From Bin87 sp965219925 (GTDB lineage: Bacteria; Chloroflexota; Dehalococcoidia; Lucifugimonadales; UBA3495): a stretch of 64,000 nucleotides of DNA. The notes beneath the pieces are model-generated. The model was not told the origin of the DNA. It did not search any database and was given only the letters and a program-made list of their open reading frames with translations. Location: assembly GCA_965219925.1 (NCBI GenBank), contig OZ244795.1:1302001-1366000 (forward strand), read 5' to 3'. Made by a program: the position numbers and the translations under genes. This document shows positions 43,394-52,261 of the stretch, in pieces (within the stretch, counting starts at the first letter, position 1; each line of letters begins with the position of its first letter).

Positions 43394-44718
43394 GGACCCT
43401 CAGAGTAAACGCCGAACGTGAAGGCGAAGATACCGAAATCGTCGGAATCAGACCGCATGGTGAGGACGGATTCCTGACGGTATTCGGGATTGTCCACCAT
43501 GGCATACAGACGTGGTTCGTCCACCAACAGGTATGAACGCCCGTTCTCGTCGAACTGGATATCGGAACCGGCATTTTCGGATGTCAGCATGGCCCCATCT
43601 ACGGTTACAAACACCTGGTAGGGTTCGCCGGATTCGGAGGTGAGCACCACGTTCACACTCCTGGCGGCGTAGTTCAGGGCCAGGTAGTCTTCCAGGCTTT
43701 CGGTTTGCCGCGCGTGCCGGATGCGTTCGGGTTCCACCGACCATTGCCCGTTGAAGTACAGGTAATGCTGTCTGATGTCCTGGGGGACAGTAACGTCAAT
43801 GACGCCGGTGCTTTCGTTGTCGGTAGGGTCAGTGATCGATTCGAAGAACTCCACCTGTGCCACATACGGAGCCCGCCCGGCCTGGAGCGTCAGGAAATTG
43901 CGATGCCACCCGGCGTATAGCTCCGGGGTTACGGGCGCGGAGCCGGAAGATCCGGCTTCCTGAAAAGCTGAGTCTCGCACCTGATCCTGGGGCAGGTTCA
44001 GCGGGTCGTCAGACAAATCGGCGCCAGCTTCTACCAGAGCCGCGCGGATACGTTGCTCAGTTTCGCCGTAGGCACCCTCGCCGAAATGGTTGTAAATCCG
44101 TTCACCTCGGCTGTTGAACAAGTATTTGGCGGGCCAGTACCGGTTTTCAAAGTTGCGCCACGTTTCCATGTCGTTGTCCTGCGCCACCGGCCAGCCGATC
44201 TCGTAGGAGGCCACCGCGTCAACTACGTTGTCGTAGTCTTTTTCAAATTCGAACTCAGGAGCGTGGATACCCAGGATAACCAGGCCATCGTCCTCATACT
44301 GTGCCCACCAATCACGCAGGTAAGGGAGCGTCCGGATACAGTTGACGCAGGTGTACGTCCAGAAATCTACCAGCACTACCTTGCCCTCGGCAGTTAATTC
44401 AGCGATAGACAGTTCGGTGTCCGTGTTCAGCCAGGCGCTGATGCCGGCGATTTCAGGGATGTCCGCGATTACGGCTTGCCGCGCTGCGGAAACGGTCGGA
44501 GGCGTCTCGGGAGTGGACTCCTCCTGAGCAGTTTCTGCAGTTTCTGAGGTGGGTTCGACGGTTTGCTCTTCTGCCACCTGCGAAACTTGGGTTTCGGATT
44601 TTACCGGAACGGCAGTAGCGTCCGGCGCTGCGGATTCCCCGCAGGCCAGCGCTGCCATCACCACGACGGTTATCAGCGCAACAAGGACACCGCGAGGCCA
44701 ACTAAATGTCAACGGCAT
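43390..44718 (-). CDS. Exported thioredoxin-like lipoprotein (DipZ C-terminal type)
   Basis: A 442-residue lipoprotein (A-L-A-C, Cys26) with an acidic Thr/Glu linker. The redoxin domain has the active site WTYTCVNCIRTLPYL (Cys124, Cys127), then GIHAPEFEFEKDYDNV and cis-Pro region YWPAKYLFN. The C-terminal half matches the beta-rich domain of DipZ/TlpA-like proteins. It reduces or oxidises exported disulfides. GGGAG precedes the ATG; a TATAAT box is further upstream. Overlaps the next gene by 4 bases. Confidence 0.9.
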   Translation of the reverse strand: MPLTFSWPRGVLVALITVVVMAALACGESAAPDATAVPVKSETQVSQVAEEQTVEPTSETAETAQEESTPETPPTVSAARQAVIADIPEIAGISAWLNTDTELSIAELTAEGKVVLVDFWTYTCVNCIRTLPYLRDWWAQYEDDGLVILGIHAPEFEFEKDYDNVVDAVASYEIGWPVAQDNDMETWRNFENRYWPAKYLFNSRGERIYNHFGEGAYGETEQRIRAALVEAGADLSDDPLNLPQDQVRDSAFQEAGSSGSAPVTPELYAGWHRNFLTLQAGRAPYVAQVEFFESITDPTDNESTGVIDVTVPQDIRQHYLYFNGQWSVEPERIRHARQTESLEDYLALNYAARSVNVVLTSESGEPYQVFVTVDGAMLTSENAGSDIQFDENGRSYLLVDEPRLYAMVDNPEYRQESVLTMRSDSDDFGIFAFTFGVYSEGP

Positions 44719-44779
44719 GAAAACTCCCTACGCAAATCGTTATTTGTACAACACCGATTATTGCCCGTGTTCCATGATA

Positions 44780-44785
44780 ATTATA
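44780..44785 (-). promoter_or_regulatory. Candidate -10 box for the thioredoxin lipoprotein pair
   Basis: A perfect TATAAT reads on the minus strand about 60 bases before the ATG at 44718, in the divergent gap shared with the moxR-type gene. No clear -35 box was found. Confidence 0.35.
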
Positions 44786-44899
44786 CGCCCGCATCCAGAT
44801 GTCGGATTGCTGAATCGATCCGTTGGGATTAGGAATGCCGGCCGCGTTCCTATGCTACACTGGCGTCAGGTTCATTCAACCCAGCGACGGAGTATTGCC

Positions 44900-45886
44900 G
44901 TGCAAAACATCGCTGTTTCAGCTCCTGCCGGTGTGCCGGCCACTATCATCGAAGCTACGGAAGTAGGGCGACGTATCGCGCAAAACATCGCCACGGTGAT
45001 AGTGGGGAAAGACGAAGTAATTGAACAGGCGTTGGCTGCACTCATCGCGGAAGGGCATATTCTGGTGGAAGATGTGCCAGGGGTTGGTAAAACGATGCTG
45101 GCCCGAGCGCTTGCAATTTCGATCGGCGGTACGTTCTCCCGCATTCAGTTTACGCCGGATTTGCTACCCAGTGACGTTACAGGAGTGTCGGTATACAACC
45201 AGTCCACCGAGGAATTCAGCTTCCGCTCCGGGCCAATCGCCGCGCAATTGGTCCTCGCCGACGAAATCAACCGAGCTACGCCCAAGACGCAATCTGCGCT
45301 CCTGGAAGCCATGGAGGAGCGCCAGATAACGGTTGACGGCATAACTCATCCGCTGCCGCCGCCTTTCCTGGTGATAGCAACCCAGAACTCTATCGAATAT
45401 GAAGGAACCTTCCCGTTACCCGAAGCGCAGCTGGACCGGTTTTTGATGCGTATAAGCGTGGGATATCCCAAGTTTGCCGAGGAAATGACGATCATCGCGC
45501 AACAGGAACATACGCATCCAATCACGGATCTGCAGGCGGTGGCGAATCCGGAACAGGTGCTGTCAATGCAGACGGTTGCGCAGGAGATATACGTTGACGG
45601 GTTGGTGCGGGAGTACGTAGTTGCGCTGTCGGAAGCGACCCGGGAACATGTTGATACCACGCTGGGCGCGTCGCCGCGGGCTTCCCTGGGACTCTTTCGC
45701 GCCTCCCGCGCAATGGCCCTGTTGCGGGGACGCGATTACGTGCTGCCGGATGATGTGAAAGAGCTGGCCCCCTCTGTTCTCTCCCACCGGATTGTGCTGA
45801 CGCCAGCGTCGCGGATGCGAGGCGTGCGCACCGAGCAACTCGTGGCCGAACTGCTCAACACCGTGCCGGTGCCCGGCGCTCGATAA
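44900..45886 (+). CDS. MoxR-family AAA ATPase
   Basis: A 328-residue AAA ATPase. Walker A EDVPGVGKTMLARAL, Walker B VLADEINRATPKTQSALLEAMEE, sensor 1 ATQNSIEYEGTFPLPEAQLDRF and the C-terminal lid with RASRAMALLRGRDYVLPDDV are all intact. MoxR ATPases act as chaperones for metal-dependent or membrane systems. A GTG at 44900 with a CGGAG site is the best start; upstream in-frame starts lack sites. It begins the MoxR-DUF58-TgpA unit. Confidence 0.94.
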   Translation: MQNIAVSAPAGVPATIIEATEVGRRIAQNIATVIVGKDEVIEQALAALIAEGHILVEDVPGVGKTMLARALAISIGGTFSRIQFTPDLLPSDVTGVSVYNQSTEEFSFRSGPIAAQLVLADEINRATPKTQSALLEAMEERQITVDGITHPLPPPFLVIATQNSIEYEGTFPLPEAQLDRFLMRISVGYPKFAEEMTIIAQQEHTHPITDLQAVANPEQVLSMQTVAQEIYVDGLVREYVVALSEATREHVDTTLGASPRASLGLFRASRAMALLRGRDYVLPDDVKELAPSVLSHRIVLTPASRMRGVRTEQLVAELLNTVPVPGAR

Positions 45887-46028
45887 TCGGGGCCACGGCC
45901 TCAACCCGGAGGTTGGCAACTGAGATTAGGGGATCACAACCCGGTTCTGCTCCTGTTTATGGGCAATGATGGCGATCAACGGGGTGGAGACAACCGCGTT
46001 CCCGACAGTCAGGAACCGCTAACAAACG

Positions 46029-47354
46029 ATGATCAGGCAAACGCTAAGGCGACACCGACGTAAGTTACTATTCTCTCTGCTGATTTTGGTTGTCCTGCTG
46101 TACGCTATGGGCACCGGATTCGCATTCTTCTACCGGTTGTGGTTCGTGTTGGTGCTGCTGACCGTGGTCGGCTACGCATGGGCGTGGTTCAATCTGCGTG
46201 GAATAAGCGTGCGGTTGACACGGTTGGATACGCGCGGTCAGGTGGGGGGTTATCTGGAAGGCCTGGTCCAAATGGTCAACCGGACGCGAATGCCGAAGTC
46301 GTGGCTGGAGGTGGTGGAAGAAACCGATTTGCCCGATGCGGGCGGACGCACTATCGCGCTGGTGCGGGGTCAGCAACGGGCGTTCAGGATTGCCACTTAC
46401 CTGGCGCGGCGAGGCGTGTATCGAACGGGTAGAATCCGCGTTACCGCGCGAGACCCGTTTGGTATGTTCCGCCTGAGCCGTACTTTCCTCAATGAGCAAC
46501 AATATACTGTGCTGCCTCTAACGGTTCCCCTGCCCGACCTGGATAACCGATTTGCCAGCCTGCCCAGCGACACCGGGCTGTCTCGGCGCACTATGTCCAT
46601 CACACCTGAATCATCCGGAGTGCGGGAGTATAACCCAGGAGACGGGTGGCGACGGATTCATTGGCCTTACACTGCCCGCATGAACAAGTTGATGGTCAAA
46701 GAGTTCGATATCGGTGTGTCGGCGCAGGCATGGGTACTGTTGGATATGGAACGACGATCCCACGTGGGCGCCCCGCCCGACAACACCGAAGAGCTGTCGG
46801 TTACGGTCGCTGCATCGTTGATTCACCGGCTCGAGCAAAGCGCGGTGCCGGTGGGGTTGGCGGCGAACGCGTCCGCGCACTGGATGTTGAAACCCGACCG
46901 CAGGCCGGCCCAATTGGGCATGTTGATGGAAATGCTGGCGGCGGTGCAGGCTGATGGGTCGTCGCCGCTAGAACGGTTCATTTTCGACCTGCGCCCGCAC
47001 TTATCCGGGTTCAACACGCTGATGGTGGTTACACCGTCGCGTAGAACGGAATGGGCGCCGGTTCTGGTTGGATTGCGTCGCCAGGGCGTCAACGTGGCGG
47101 TTTGCTACGTAGATTCTACGTCCTTTGTTCCGTTGGACAGCAGGGCAGCGCCGGGCGCAACCGGGCAGGTGACTGCCGAATTCCTGGCGCAACACGACAT
47201 TCCCCTTTACCTGGTGCGTCGGGGAGAAGATCTGAATCGTGCGCTTTCGTCGCCATTGGTAACGGGCATACAGGGAGCGGCGGAGCGTCGGCGGGAAGCC
47301 GCCAGCGCGGAATCCGATTCGGTCGCATCAACCTCCCCGGTAACTGCGGACTGA
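46029..47354 (+). CDS. DUF58 domain-containing membrane protein
   Basis: A 441-residue protein with two N-terminal membrane helices (about residues 10-55), then a domain whose signature R-E-Y-N-P-G-D-G-W-R-R-I-H-W is followed by KEFD, the DUF58/von Willebrand-like block. In the MoxR clusters these proteins are thought to be partners or substrates of the ATPase. It lies 142 bases after the MoxR gene, same strand. Confidence 0.93.
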   Translation: MIRQTLRRHRRKLLFSLLILVVLLYAMGTGFAFFYRLWFVLVLLTVVGYAWAWFNLRGISVRLTRLDTRGQVGGYLEGLVQMVNRTRMPKSWLEVVEETDLPDAGGRTIALVRGQQRAFRIATYLARRGVYRTGRIRVTARDPFGMFRLSRTFLNEQQYTVLPLTVPLPDLDNRFASLPSDTGLSRRTMSITPESSGVREYNPGDGWRRIHWPYTARMNKLMVKEFDIGVSAQAWVLLDMERRSHVGAPPDNTEELSVTVAASLIHRLEQSAVPVGLAANASAHWMLKPDRRPAQLGMLMEMLAAVQADGSSPLERFIFDLRPHLSGFNTLMVVTPSRRTEWAPVLVGLRRQGVNVAVCYVDSTSFVPLDSRAAPGATGQVTAEFLAQHDIPLYLVRRGEDLNRALSSPLVTGIQGAAERRREAASAESDSVASTSPVTAD

Positions 47355-47524
47355 TACCAGTTCGATTGGACGGGATCGGCGGTTGATCGACCCGCGCGGC
47401 AGAGACCGGAGAAAGCTCGCCTGACAACCCGGGTAACCCGGCAAACGGGAGCCGTACACAACGTTGGCAACGCCCGGATATGTAAACCGGATTCGGTTAT
47501 ACTGGGGCCGCACCTGGTAGTTTT

Positions 47525-50062
47525 ATGGCAACTCTAACTACTACAGCACCTGGACTGACGCAACGGCCTCCAGCAGAAGGCCGGACTCCGTTCGTGTCTG
47601 CGTTCCTGTTCCGGCTATTGGCGGCGCTGATGGCCCTTCGGCCGCCGGACGGGTGGGCAGCCGCGGGACTGCTGGCCCTCAACTTAACCATCATCGTGTG
47701 GTCGGTGGAAGTGGCAGACTGGGCCCCGACGCCGCCCCTGGTACTGGTGCTGGGCATTGGATTGCTGACGGCCCTGGCGCTCAGCCGCGTCAAGATCTGG
47801 GCGGCTGTTCTGATACCCGCCGGTCTGGCCATCGGCGGCGGTGTGATTATCTGGCAGATGACCGCATCGTCGCCCGAAGAATTAAGGCTGGCATCTGCCG
47901 GTGAACTCTTTGGCCGGCTGGCCGACTGGGTCGCGGCTGCCCGCGCTGAAGGGATCAGCGTTGACCCGCTGCCGTTTGGGGTGGGGTTGATGATTGCGGC
48001 CTGGCTGATCGGATTCCTGGGGGGGTGGCTATTTTTCCGCCGACGGAGTTTCTGGGCAGTTTTTGCGCTGGGGGCGGTCGGATTGCTCTCCAATCTGACT
48101 TTTTTGCCAGCCCAGGCCAGCGTGTATCTGGGAGTCTACCTGTTTACGGCTTTGCTTCTGGTTGGCTGGTTGCAGTCAGTGAGGGCGCGTCAGCAGTGGA
48201 ATTCCCAGGGGCGCGTTTACGACGGGCATTTAGGAATCCTGACTGTTAGTGACACGGTTTTGGTTGCATTGGCGGCTTTGGTGATCGCGTTCCTGTTGCC
48301 CGTGGGCGGCCAATGGGGCCCGGCCAACAAGGTGTACGACTATACCCGATCCCCGCTGGTGCGCTGGGAAGAGGATTTCAACCGTTTGTTCGCCGGGCTG
48401 CCAGCCCGGAAGCCGCTGCCCTATCGGATTTGGGGCGACGCAATGGCATTCCAGGGGACGATCAACCCCACGGATACCCCGGTACTGCGGGTCAACTCCC
48501 CGATTCCCCTGTACTGGAAAGCGCGTTCATACGCCAAGTACACCCACGAGGGCTGGCTATCGGAGGGCACGGTGCTGAAGGAACCCGGGTGGCAACCCGA
48601 GTACAGCCTGGTGGATCCCGATCAAGAACGGTTCAACGTTACGTTTGAGGTAGTTCCGAATTATGATAGCCGCAGTCTGTTTGCGGGTGGCCTTCCCATC
48701 GGCGCCAACCGTGACATACGGGTTGAGACTTTCGACTCACCACGGTATGTGATTGATCCCTACGCCGGGGTGCTTCCAGAGGGGATACCGTCCACATTGG
48801 CCCTGGCGGTGCAGGCGGTGGGCGACGCAACGGCTCAAGACCCGGCGGCGGCGGATGAGCTCATAGCTGCCAACTTGCCTCCAAATTTCTTGCTGGAATC
48901 TGTGGAGCGCGATGACATTGGCGTGGTCCAAACGGCCATAGTTGGGGAGTTCGTGCCAAATGTGCCCGATGTTTTGGCAGTGCGAGCCGCGGGAAACGTC
49001 GCCGACTCCGGAGAGCCGTACCAGATTACCGCGGCGGTGTCGACGGCAACGGCGGAAGATCTCAACACCGCCAGCGATGACTATGCTCCGTGGGTTTGGA
49101 CCCGTTACACCCAGTTGCCGCCCGACATGCCGCCTCGGGTTGCGGAGTTGGCCCGCCAGATTACCGCCGGCGCTGAAACCCCGCACGACAAAGCGGTGGC
49201 GGTGGAACAATACCTGAAAAATTCGCTGGATTACAGCCTGGAGATCGAACCGCCGCCGTTCGGTGAGGACGGCGTGGATTACTTCCTTTTCGAGAGCCGT
49301 CAGGGTTACAGCGAGTATTTCGGTTCAGCCATGACCGTGCTGATGCGCAGCGTTGGAATCCCGGCGCGCATGGTCACGGGGTACTCCATCGGTACGCGCA
49401 TCCGGGATTCGCAAACGTATGTCGTCTCCGACCACCACAGCCACGGGTGGGCCGAAGTATATTTCCAGGGGTATGGCTGGATCCCGTTTGAACCTACTCC
49501 TGGGAGAGACATTCCGATTGTGGTGCAGCCACAAGCCCAACCGGAAGAGAGTTCCCTTGACGAATTCGTAGATCCGGGCGAGTTACCGTGCGAATTTGAA
49601 GATGAATGCGAGGAAATAGAGTCGGGATTTAGTGATGAAGACCTGGAGTTATTTGCCAACGGCGGGATACGGTGGCGGACCGTCTTGAGTAATAGCCTGC
49701 CCTGGATTATCGGCATCGCCGCGGCGTCGGCGCTGTTGGCAGCCGTGGCCGGAACTGTCTGGCGATGGTTGCTGTCCACTCCGTCCAACAATGTTGGCGT
49801 CTATCGGCGTTTGCGTCGCCTGAGCCGGTTGGCTTCTTTGGGCCCCCGGCCTTACGAAACTCCACACCAGTGGGCTGCCACGGTGAGCACTGCGTTGCCC
49901 GCACAACGACGGGACATATTGACAATTGTGGATGTGTACGTGGGCGAAACGTACTCGGGCCGCCAACGCTCTGAAGGGTCACCCGACGAAAGCGTCGTGA
50001 GGGCCTGGCGCGGGTTGCGCATACCCCTGGCTATCCACACCCTGAGACGTCGGGAAACTTAG
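47525..50062 (+). CDS. TgpA-like membrane protein with transglutaminase-like domain lacking the catalytic Cys
   Basis: An 845-residue protein. N-terminal membrane helices (about residues 45-260), an extracytoplasmic region, a transglutaminase-like domain (about 510-660) and a further membrane helix near residue 725. The active-site segment reads G-Y-S-E-Y-F-G-S-A-M, with Ser596 (codon AGC at 49310) where the catalytic Cys is expected. The His in SHGWAEVYF (His640) and the acid in WIPFEPTP remain. So the protein may be a non-catalytic fold or use Ser. It is third in the MoxR-DUF58-TgpA set. Confidence 0.92.
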   Translation: MATLTTTAPGLTQRPPAEGRTPFVSAFLFRLLAALMALRPPDGWAAAGLLALNLTIIVWSVEVADWAPTPPLVLVLGIGLLTALALSRVKIWAAVLIPAGLAIGGGVIIWQMTASSPEELRLASAGELFGRLADWVAAARAEGISVDPLPFGVGLMIAAWLIGFLGGWLFFRRRSFWAVFALGAVGLLSNLTFLPAQASVYLGVYLFTALLLVGWLQSVRARQQWNSQGRVYDGHLGILTVSDTVLVALAALVIAFLLPVGGQWGPANKVYDYTRSPLVRWEEDFNRLFAGLPARKPLPYRIWGDAMAFQGTINPTDTPVLRVNSPIPLYWKARSYAKYTHEGWLSEGTVLKEPGWQPEYSLVDPDQERFNVTFEVVPNYDSRSLFAGGLPIGANRDIRVETFDSPRYVIDPYAGVLPEGIPSTLALAVQAVGDATAQDPAAADELIAANLPPNFLLESVERDDIGVVQTAIVGEFVPNVPDVLAVRAAGNVADSGEPYQITAAVSTATAEDLNTASDDYAPWVWTRYTQLPPDMPPRVAELARQITAGAETPHDKAVAVEQYLKNSLDYSLEIEPPPFGEDGVDYFLFESRQGYSEYFGSAMTVLMRSVGIPARMVTGYSIGTRIRDSQTYVVSDHHSHGWAEVYFQGYGWIPFEPTPGRDIPIVVQPQAQPEESSLDEFVDPGELPCEFEDECEEIESGFSDEDLELFANGGIRWRTVLSNSLPWIIGIAAASALLAAVAGTVWRWLLSTPSNNVGVYRRLRRLSRLASLGPRPYETPHQWAATVSTALPAQRRDILTIVDVYVGETYSGRQRSEGSPDESVVRAWRGLRIPLAIHTLRRRET

Positions 50063-50118
50063 CGTTGTTGGGGTATCGGCCTGGTTCGCGGAGCGTTTGT
50101 GACACCGGCCCGTTGACG

Positions 50119-50308
50119 CTCGTGCGTACCCACTATAATCTGTCATTGCGAGCGCAGTGTGGCAATCTCGGCGCGGTAGCAATGATGGTTCGCCGTCGTG
50201 TGCTCAGCCTCAACGAGATTGCCACGTCCCTTGACAAGCTCGGGATGAGCGGAATCTCCTCGCAATGACAGTCGGCTGGTTTGGTTTGACAAAGCGGGTA
50301 CGCGTGAG
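50119..50308. mobile_element. Family B element with exact 19-bp flanking duplication
   Basis: A 190-bp element with ends CTCGTGCGTACCCACT and AAAGCGGGTACGCGTGAG. It is flanked directly on both sides by TGACACCGGCCCGTTGACG (50100-50118 and 50309-50327). This is longer than the 8-10 bp of other copies. The gap 50063-50415 shows nothing else. Confidence 0.88.
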
Positions 50309-50415
50309 TGACACCGGCCCGTTGACGGGAATGAGTCCGGTGGGCGTAAGATACCGGATCGCATAAACGGGACACTGGTTGGAGCGCTGGCATTGGACAC
50401 TGGAGTACATCACCC

Positions 50416-50955
50416 ATGAGCAATAAAATTGACATTCCCATGACTCGCTATTACTACCACCTGGAAGAGTGTCCGGTGGGCTGGCTGGCTTTGTTGGGCA
50501 CTGAGCGGGGATTGCAGCGCGTTAGCCTTCAGCCTGACCCCCGGGAAGCGCTGTACGGATTGGGAGCCAAGCTGCAAATCGCCGCAGAAAATGCGGCGAT
50601 GTTTGCAGAATCACTGACCGCATTTCGCGACTATTTCGGCGGCGACAACGCCGCTCTGGCTCGAATTACTCTGGATATGGAAGAAGTTTCGGCGTTTTAC
50701 GCGGCAGCATGGGAAGCATGCCGAACCATTCCACCGGGAGAGACGCGCTCGTACAAATGGCTTGCCAATGCCGCCGGCAGTCCCAAGGCAGCCCGGGCTG
50801 CCGGGCAGGCCATGGCCAAAAACCGCCTGGTTCTGGTTGTTCCCTGTCACCGGGTGATCGGCAGTGGCGGCAATCTGCACGGCTACGGCGCCGGCGGCCT
50901 CGATGTCAAGGCCAGATTGCTGGAAATGGAACGCGGTCCGGCCAGAACCCATTGA
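50416..50955 (+). CDS. Methylated-DNA-protein-cysteine methyltransferase
   Basis: A 179-residue Ogt/MGMT-type repair protein. The active-site V-P-C-H-R-V-I-G has Cys144; the DNA-binding segment TIPPGETRSYKWLANAAGSPKAARAAGQAMAKNR precedes it. It transfers O6-alkyl groups from guanine to its own cysteine. The N-terminal extension is short. The next gene follows after a 65-base gap with its own TATAAT box. Confidence 0.95.
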   Translation: MSNKIDIPMTRYYYHLEECPVGWLALLGTERGLQRVSLQPDPREALYGLGAKLQIAAENAAMFAESLTAFRDYFGGDNAALARITLDMEEVSAFYAAAWEACRTIPPGETRSYKWLANAAGSPKAARAAGQAMAKNRLVLVVPCHRVIGSGGNLHGYGAGGLDVKARLLEMERGPARTH

Positions 50956-50969
50956 ATCGTCAACAACGC

Positions 50970-50975
50970 TATAAT
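50970..50975 (+). promoter_or_regulatory. Candidate -10 box before the DUF6623-like gene
   Basis: A perfect TATAAT lies 45 bases before the ATG at 51021. No -35 box at standard spacing was seen. Confidence 0.4.
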
Positions 50976-51020
50976 GACCGGAAATTCAGACAATCGCACT
51001 CTCGGCCGGAGGTTCTAACG

Positions 51021-51470
51021 ATGGCAGGTCAAAAATTCACTTCCTGGGTACACGGCTCCGCCATGACCGGAGAATACCTGAACCGCATTACGTCGGTGCG
51101 CCACTGCGGGCCGTTCGTGCGCATTGAGGGCAACGAAGGCCAGAATACCTGGCTGCATTTCGCCATACCCACGCCCACCGTCCGTGACGGGAACCACACC
51201 AAGGCAGAATCGGTGTCGGTGGCATTCCGTGCGCGTTCTCACGCCAACGTGCACGAAGTGCTGGTTTATGACGGCGAAAAGATTATCGCCGAGCATCAGG
51301 ACCTGGGATTAAAGGGCGACCACCTGGACAGCAAATTTGAGATTCCCGGCGGGCCGGAAGTTGATCGGGGCATCAACGTGGTGGTCGGCGTCACGTTTGA
51401 CGCAGGGGCGCCCGACGTGCGGGCTATGCAGGTGGAAATCGTGGGAGTAGGAGTCGATTTCGAGGGTTAA
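51021..51470 (+). CDS. Small protein resembling the DUF6623 family
   Basis: A 149-residue, all-beta-looking protein with no signal peptide. The pattern is KFTSWVHGSAM, HCGPFVRIEGNEGQNTWLHFAIPTPT, then regularly alternating beta strands to VGVTFDAGAPDVRAMQVEIV. This resembles what I recall of DUF6623 proteins, but I cannot confirm the family. A GGAGG site decides ATG 51021 over upstream in-frame starts. Confidence 0.78.
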   Translation: MAGQKFTSWVHGSAMTGEYLNRITSVRHCGPFVRIEGNEGQNTWLHFAIPTPTVRDGNHTKAESVSVAFRARSHANVHEVLVYDGEKIIAEHQDLGLKGDHLDSKFEIPGGPEVDRGINVVVGVTFDAGAPDVRAMQVEIVGVGVDFEG

Positions 51471-51498
51471 TCCACCGGCGCGCCGCTATCCGCCAATT

Positions 51499-51539
51499 GG
51501 CGGGGAGGGGAAACGACCATAGGTCGTGCTCCTCCCCGC
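51499..51539. repeat. Two-part hairpin between convergent genes
   Basis: GCGGGGAGG (about 51500-51508) pairs with CCTCCCCGC (about 51531-51539), and inside it ACGACC pairs with GGTCGT. No T-run follows on either strand, so it is not a standard intrinsic terminator, but it could stall polymerase between the convergent genes. Confidence 0.55.
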
Positions 51540-51600
51540 AGTCTCCGGCACCGGGAACGCGGGCGTCGTATATCGGGCGGCCCCATCGCGCCTTGAGACG

Positions 51601-51722
51601 GAGGACCTTTTCCAAGTCCCCCGACTTCCGCTCATGGTGAGCTTGTCGAACCATCGACGGTCGTCCTTCGACAGGCTCAGGACGAACGGGTGGTTAATTC
51701 CTACAACTTTGAAATGGCCCTG
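51601..51722. mobile_element. Family A element with exact 9-bp target duplication
   Basis: A 122-bp element with diverged left end GAGGACCTTTTCCAAGT and right end ACTTTGAAATGGCCCTG, flanked on both sides by CTTGAGACG (51592-51600 and 51723-51731), an exact 9-bp duplication. Confidence 0.9.
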
Positions 51723-51740
51723 CTTGAGACGGGGAACGCA

Positions 51741-52028
51741 TCACACACCGTTCACTATCATCACGTTCGACTCGGTGGCCTTGATCCGCAATTCTTTCGG
51801 GCCGGCATAGTCGTCGGAATAGTACCAACCGCGGGCTTTTTCCAGGCTCTCAAATTCCAACACTACGGTGCGTCTGGCCGGCTGGTTACCTTCCAGCACT
51901 TCGACGTCTCCACCCCGTACCAGGTACTTGCCGCCGTGCTTGTCGATGGTTGGCGATACCTGCGCCCGGTAAGTCTCAAAGAGCTCCGGGTCAGTAACTT
52001 CGATGGTAGCGATAATGTAAGCGGCCAT
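51741..52028 (-). CDS. DUF1330 family protein
   Basis: A 95-residue alpha/beta protein of the dimeric ferredoxin-like fold. AAYIIATIEVTDPELFETYRAQV and GGKYLVRGGDVEVLEG are typical, as is the closing block FESLEKARGWYYSDDYAGPKELR. Function of the family is unknown; members resemble small monooxygenases of the EthD type. It is followed on the plus-strand side by a family A insertion. Confidence 0.93.
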   Translation of the reverse strand: MAAYIIATIEVTDPELFETYRAQVSPTIDKHGGKYLVRGGDVEVLEGNQPARRTVVLEFESLEKARGWYYSDDYAGPKELRIKATESNVMIVNGV

Positions 52029-52261
52029 AATGGACCCCCTTGGTCGTGTTCTTTAACGTCGATTGATCGTTGTGGCTAACGGCGTGCGCACTGCGGATTC
52101 TAACCCACCGGAATCGACGGCGGCCAGCCACTTGCCCGACCAGCCTTCCCGATGTTACCGTACGACCGAACAAACTTAGGGGATCAATCGGACCTGCTTT
52201 ACTCACGCAGCGCGGGTCGGATCGTCGTAACACAACCCTTGAACCAGGAGCATCGACAGAG

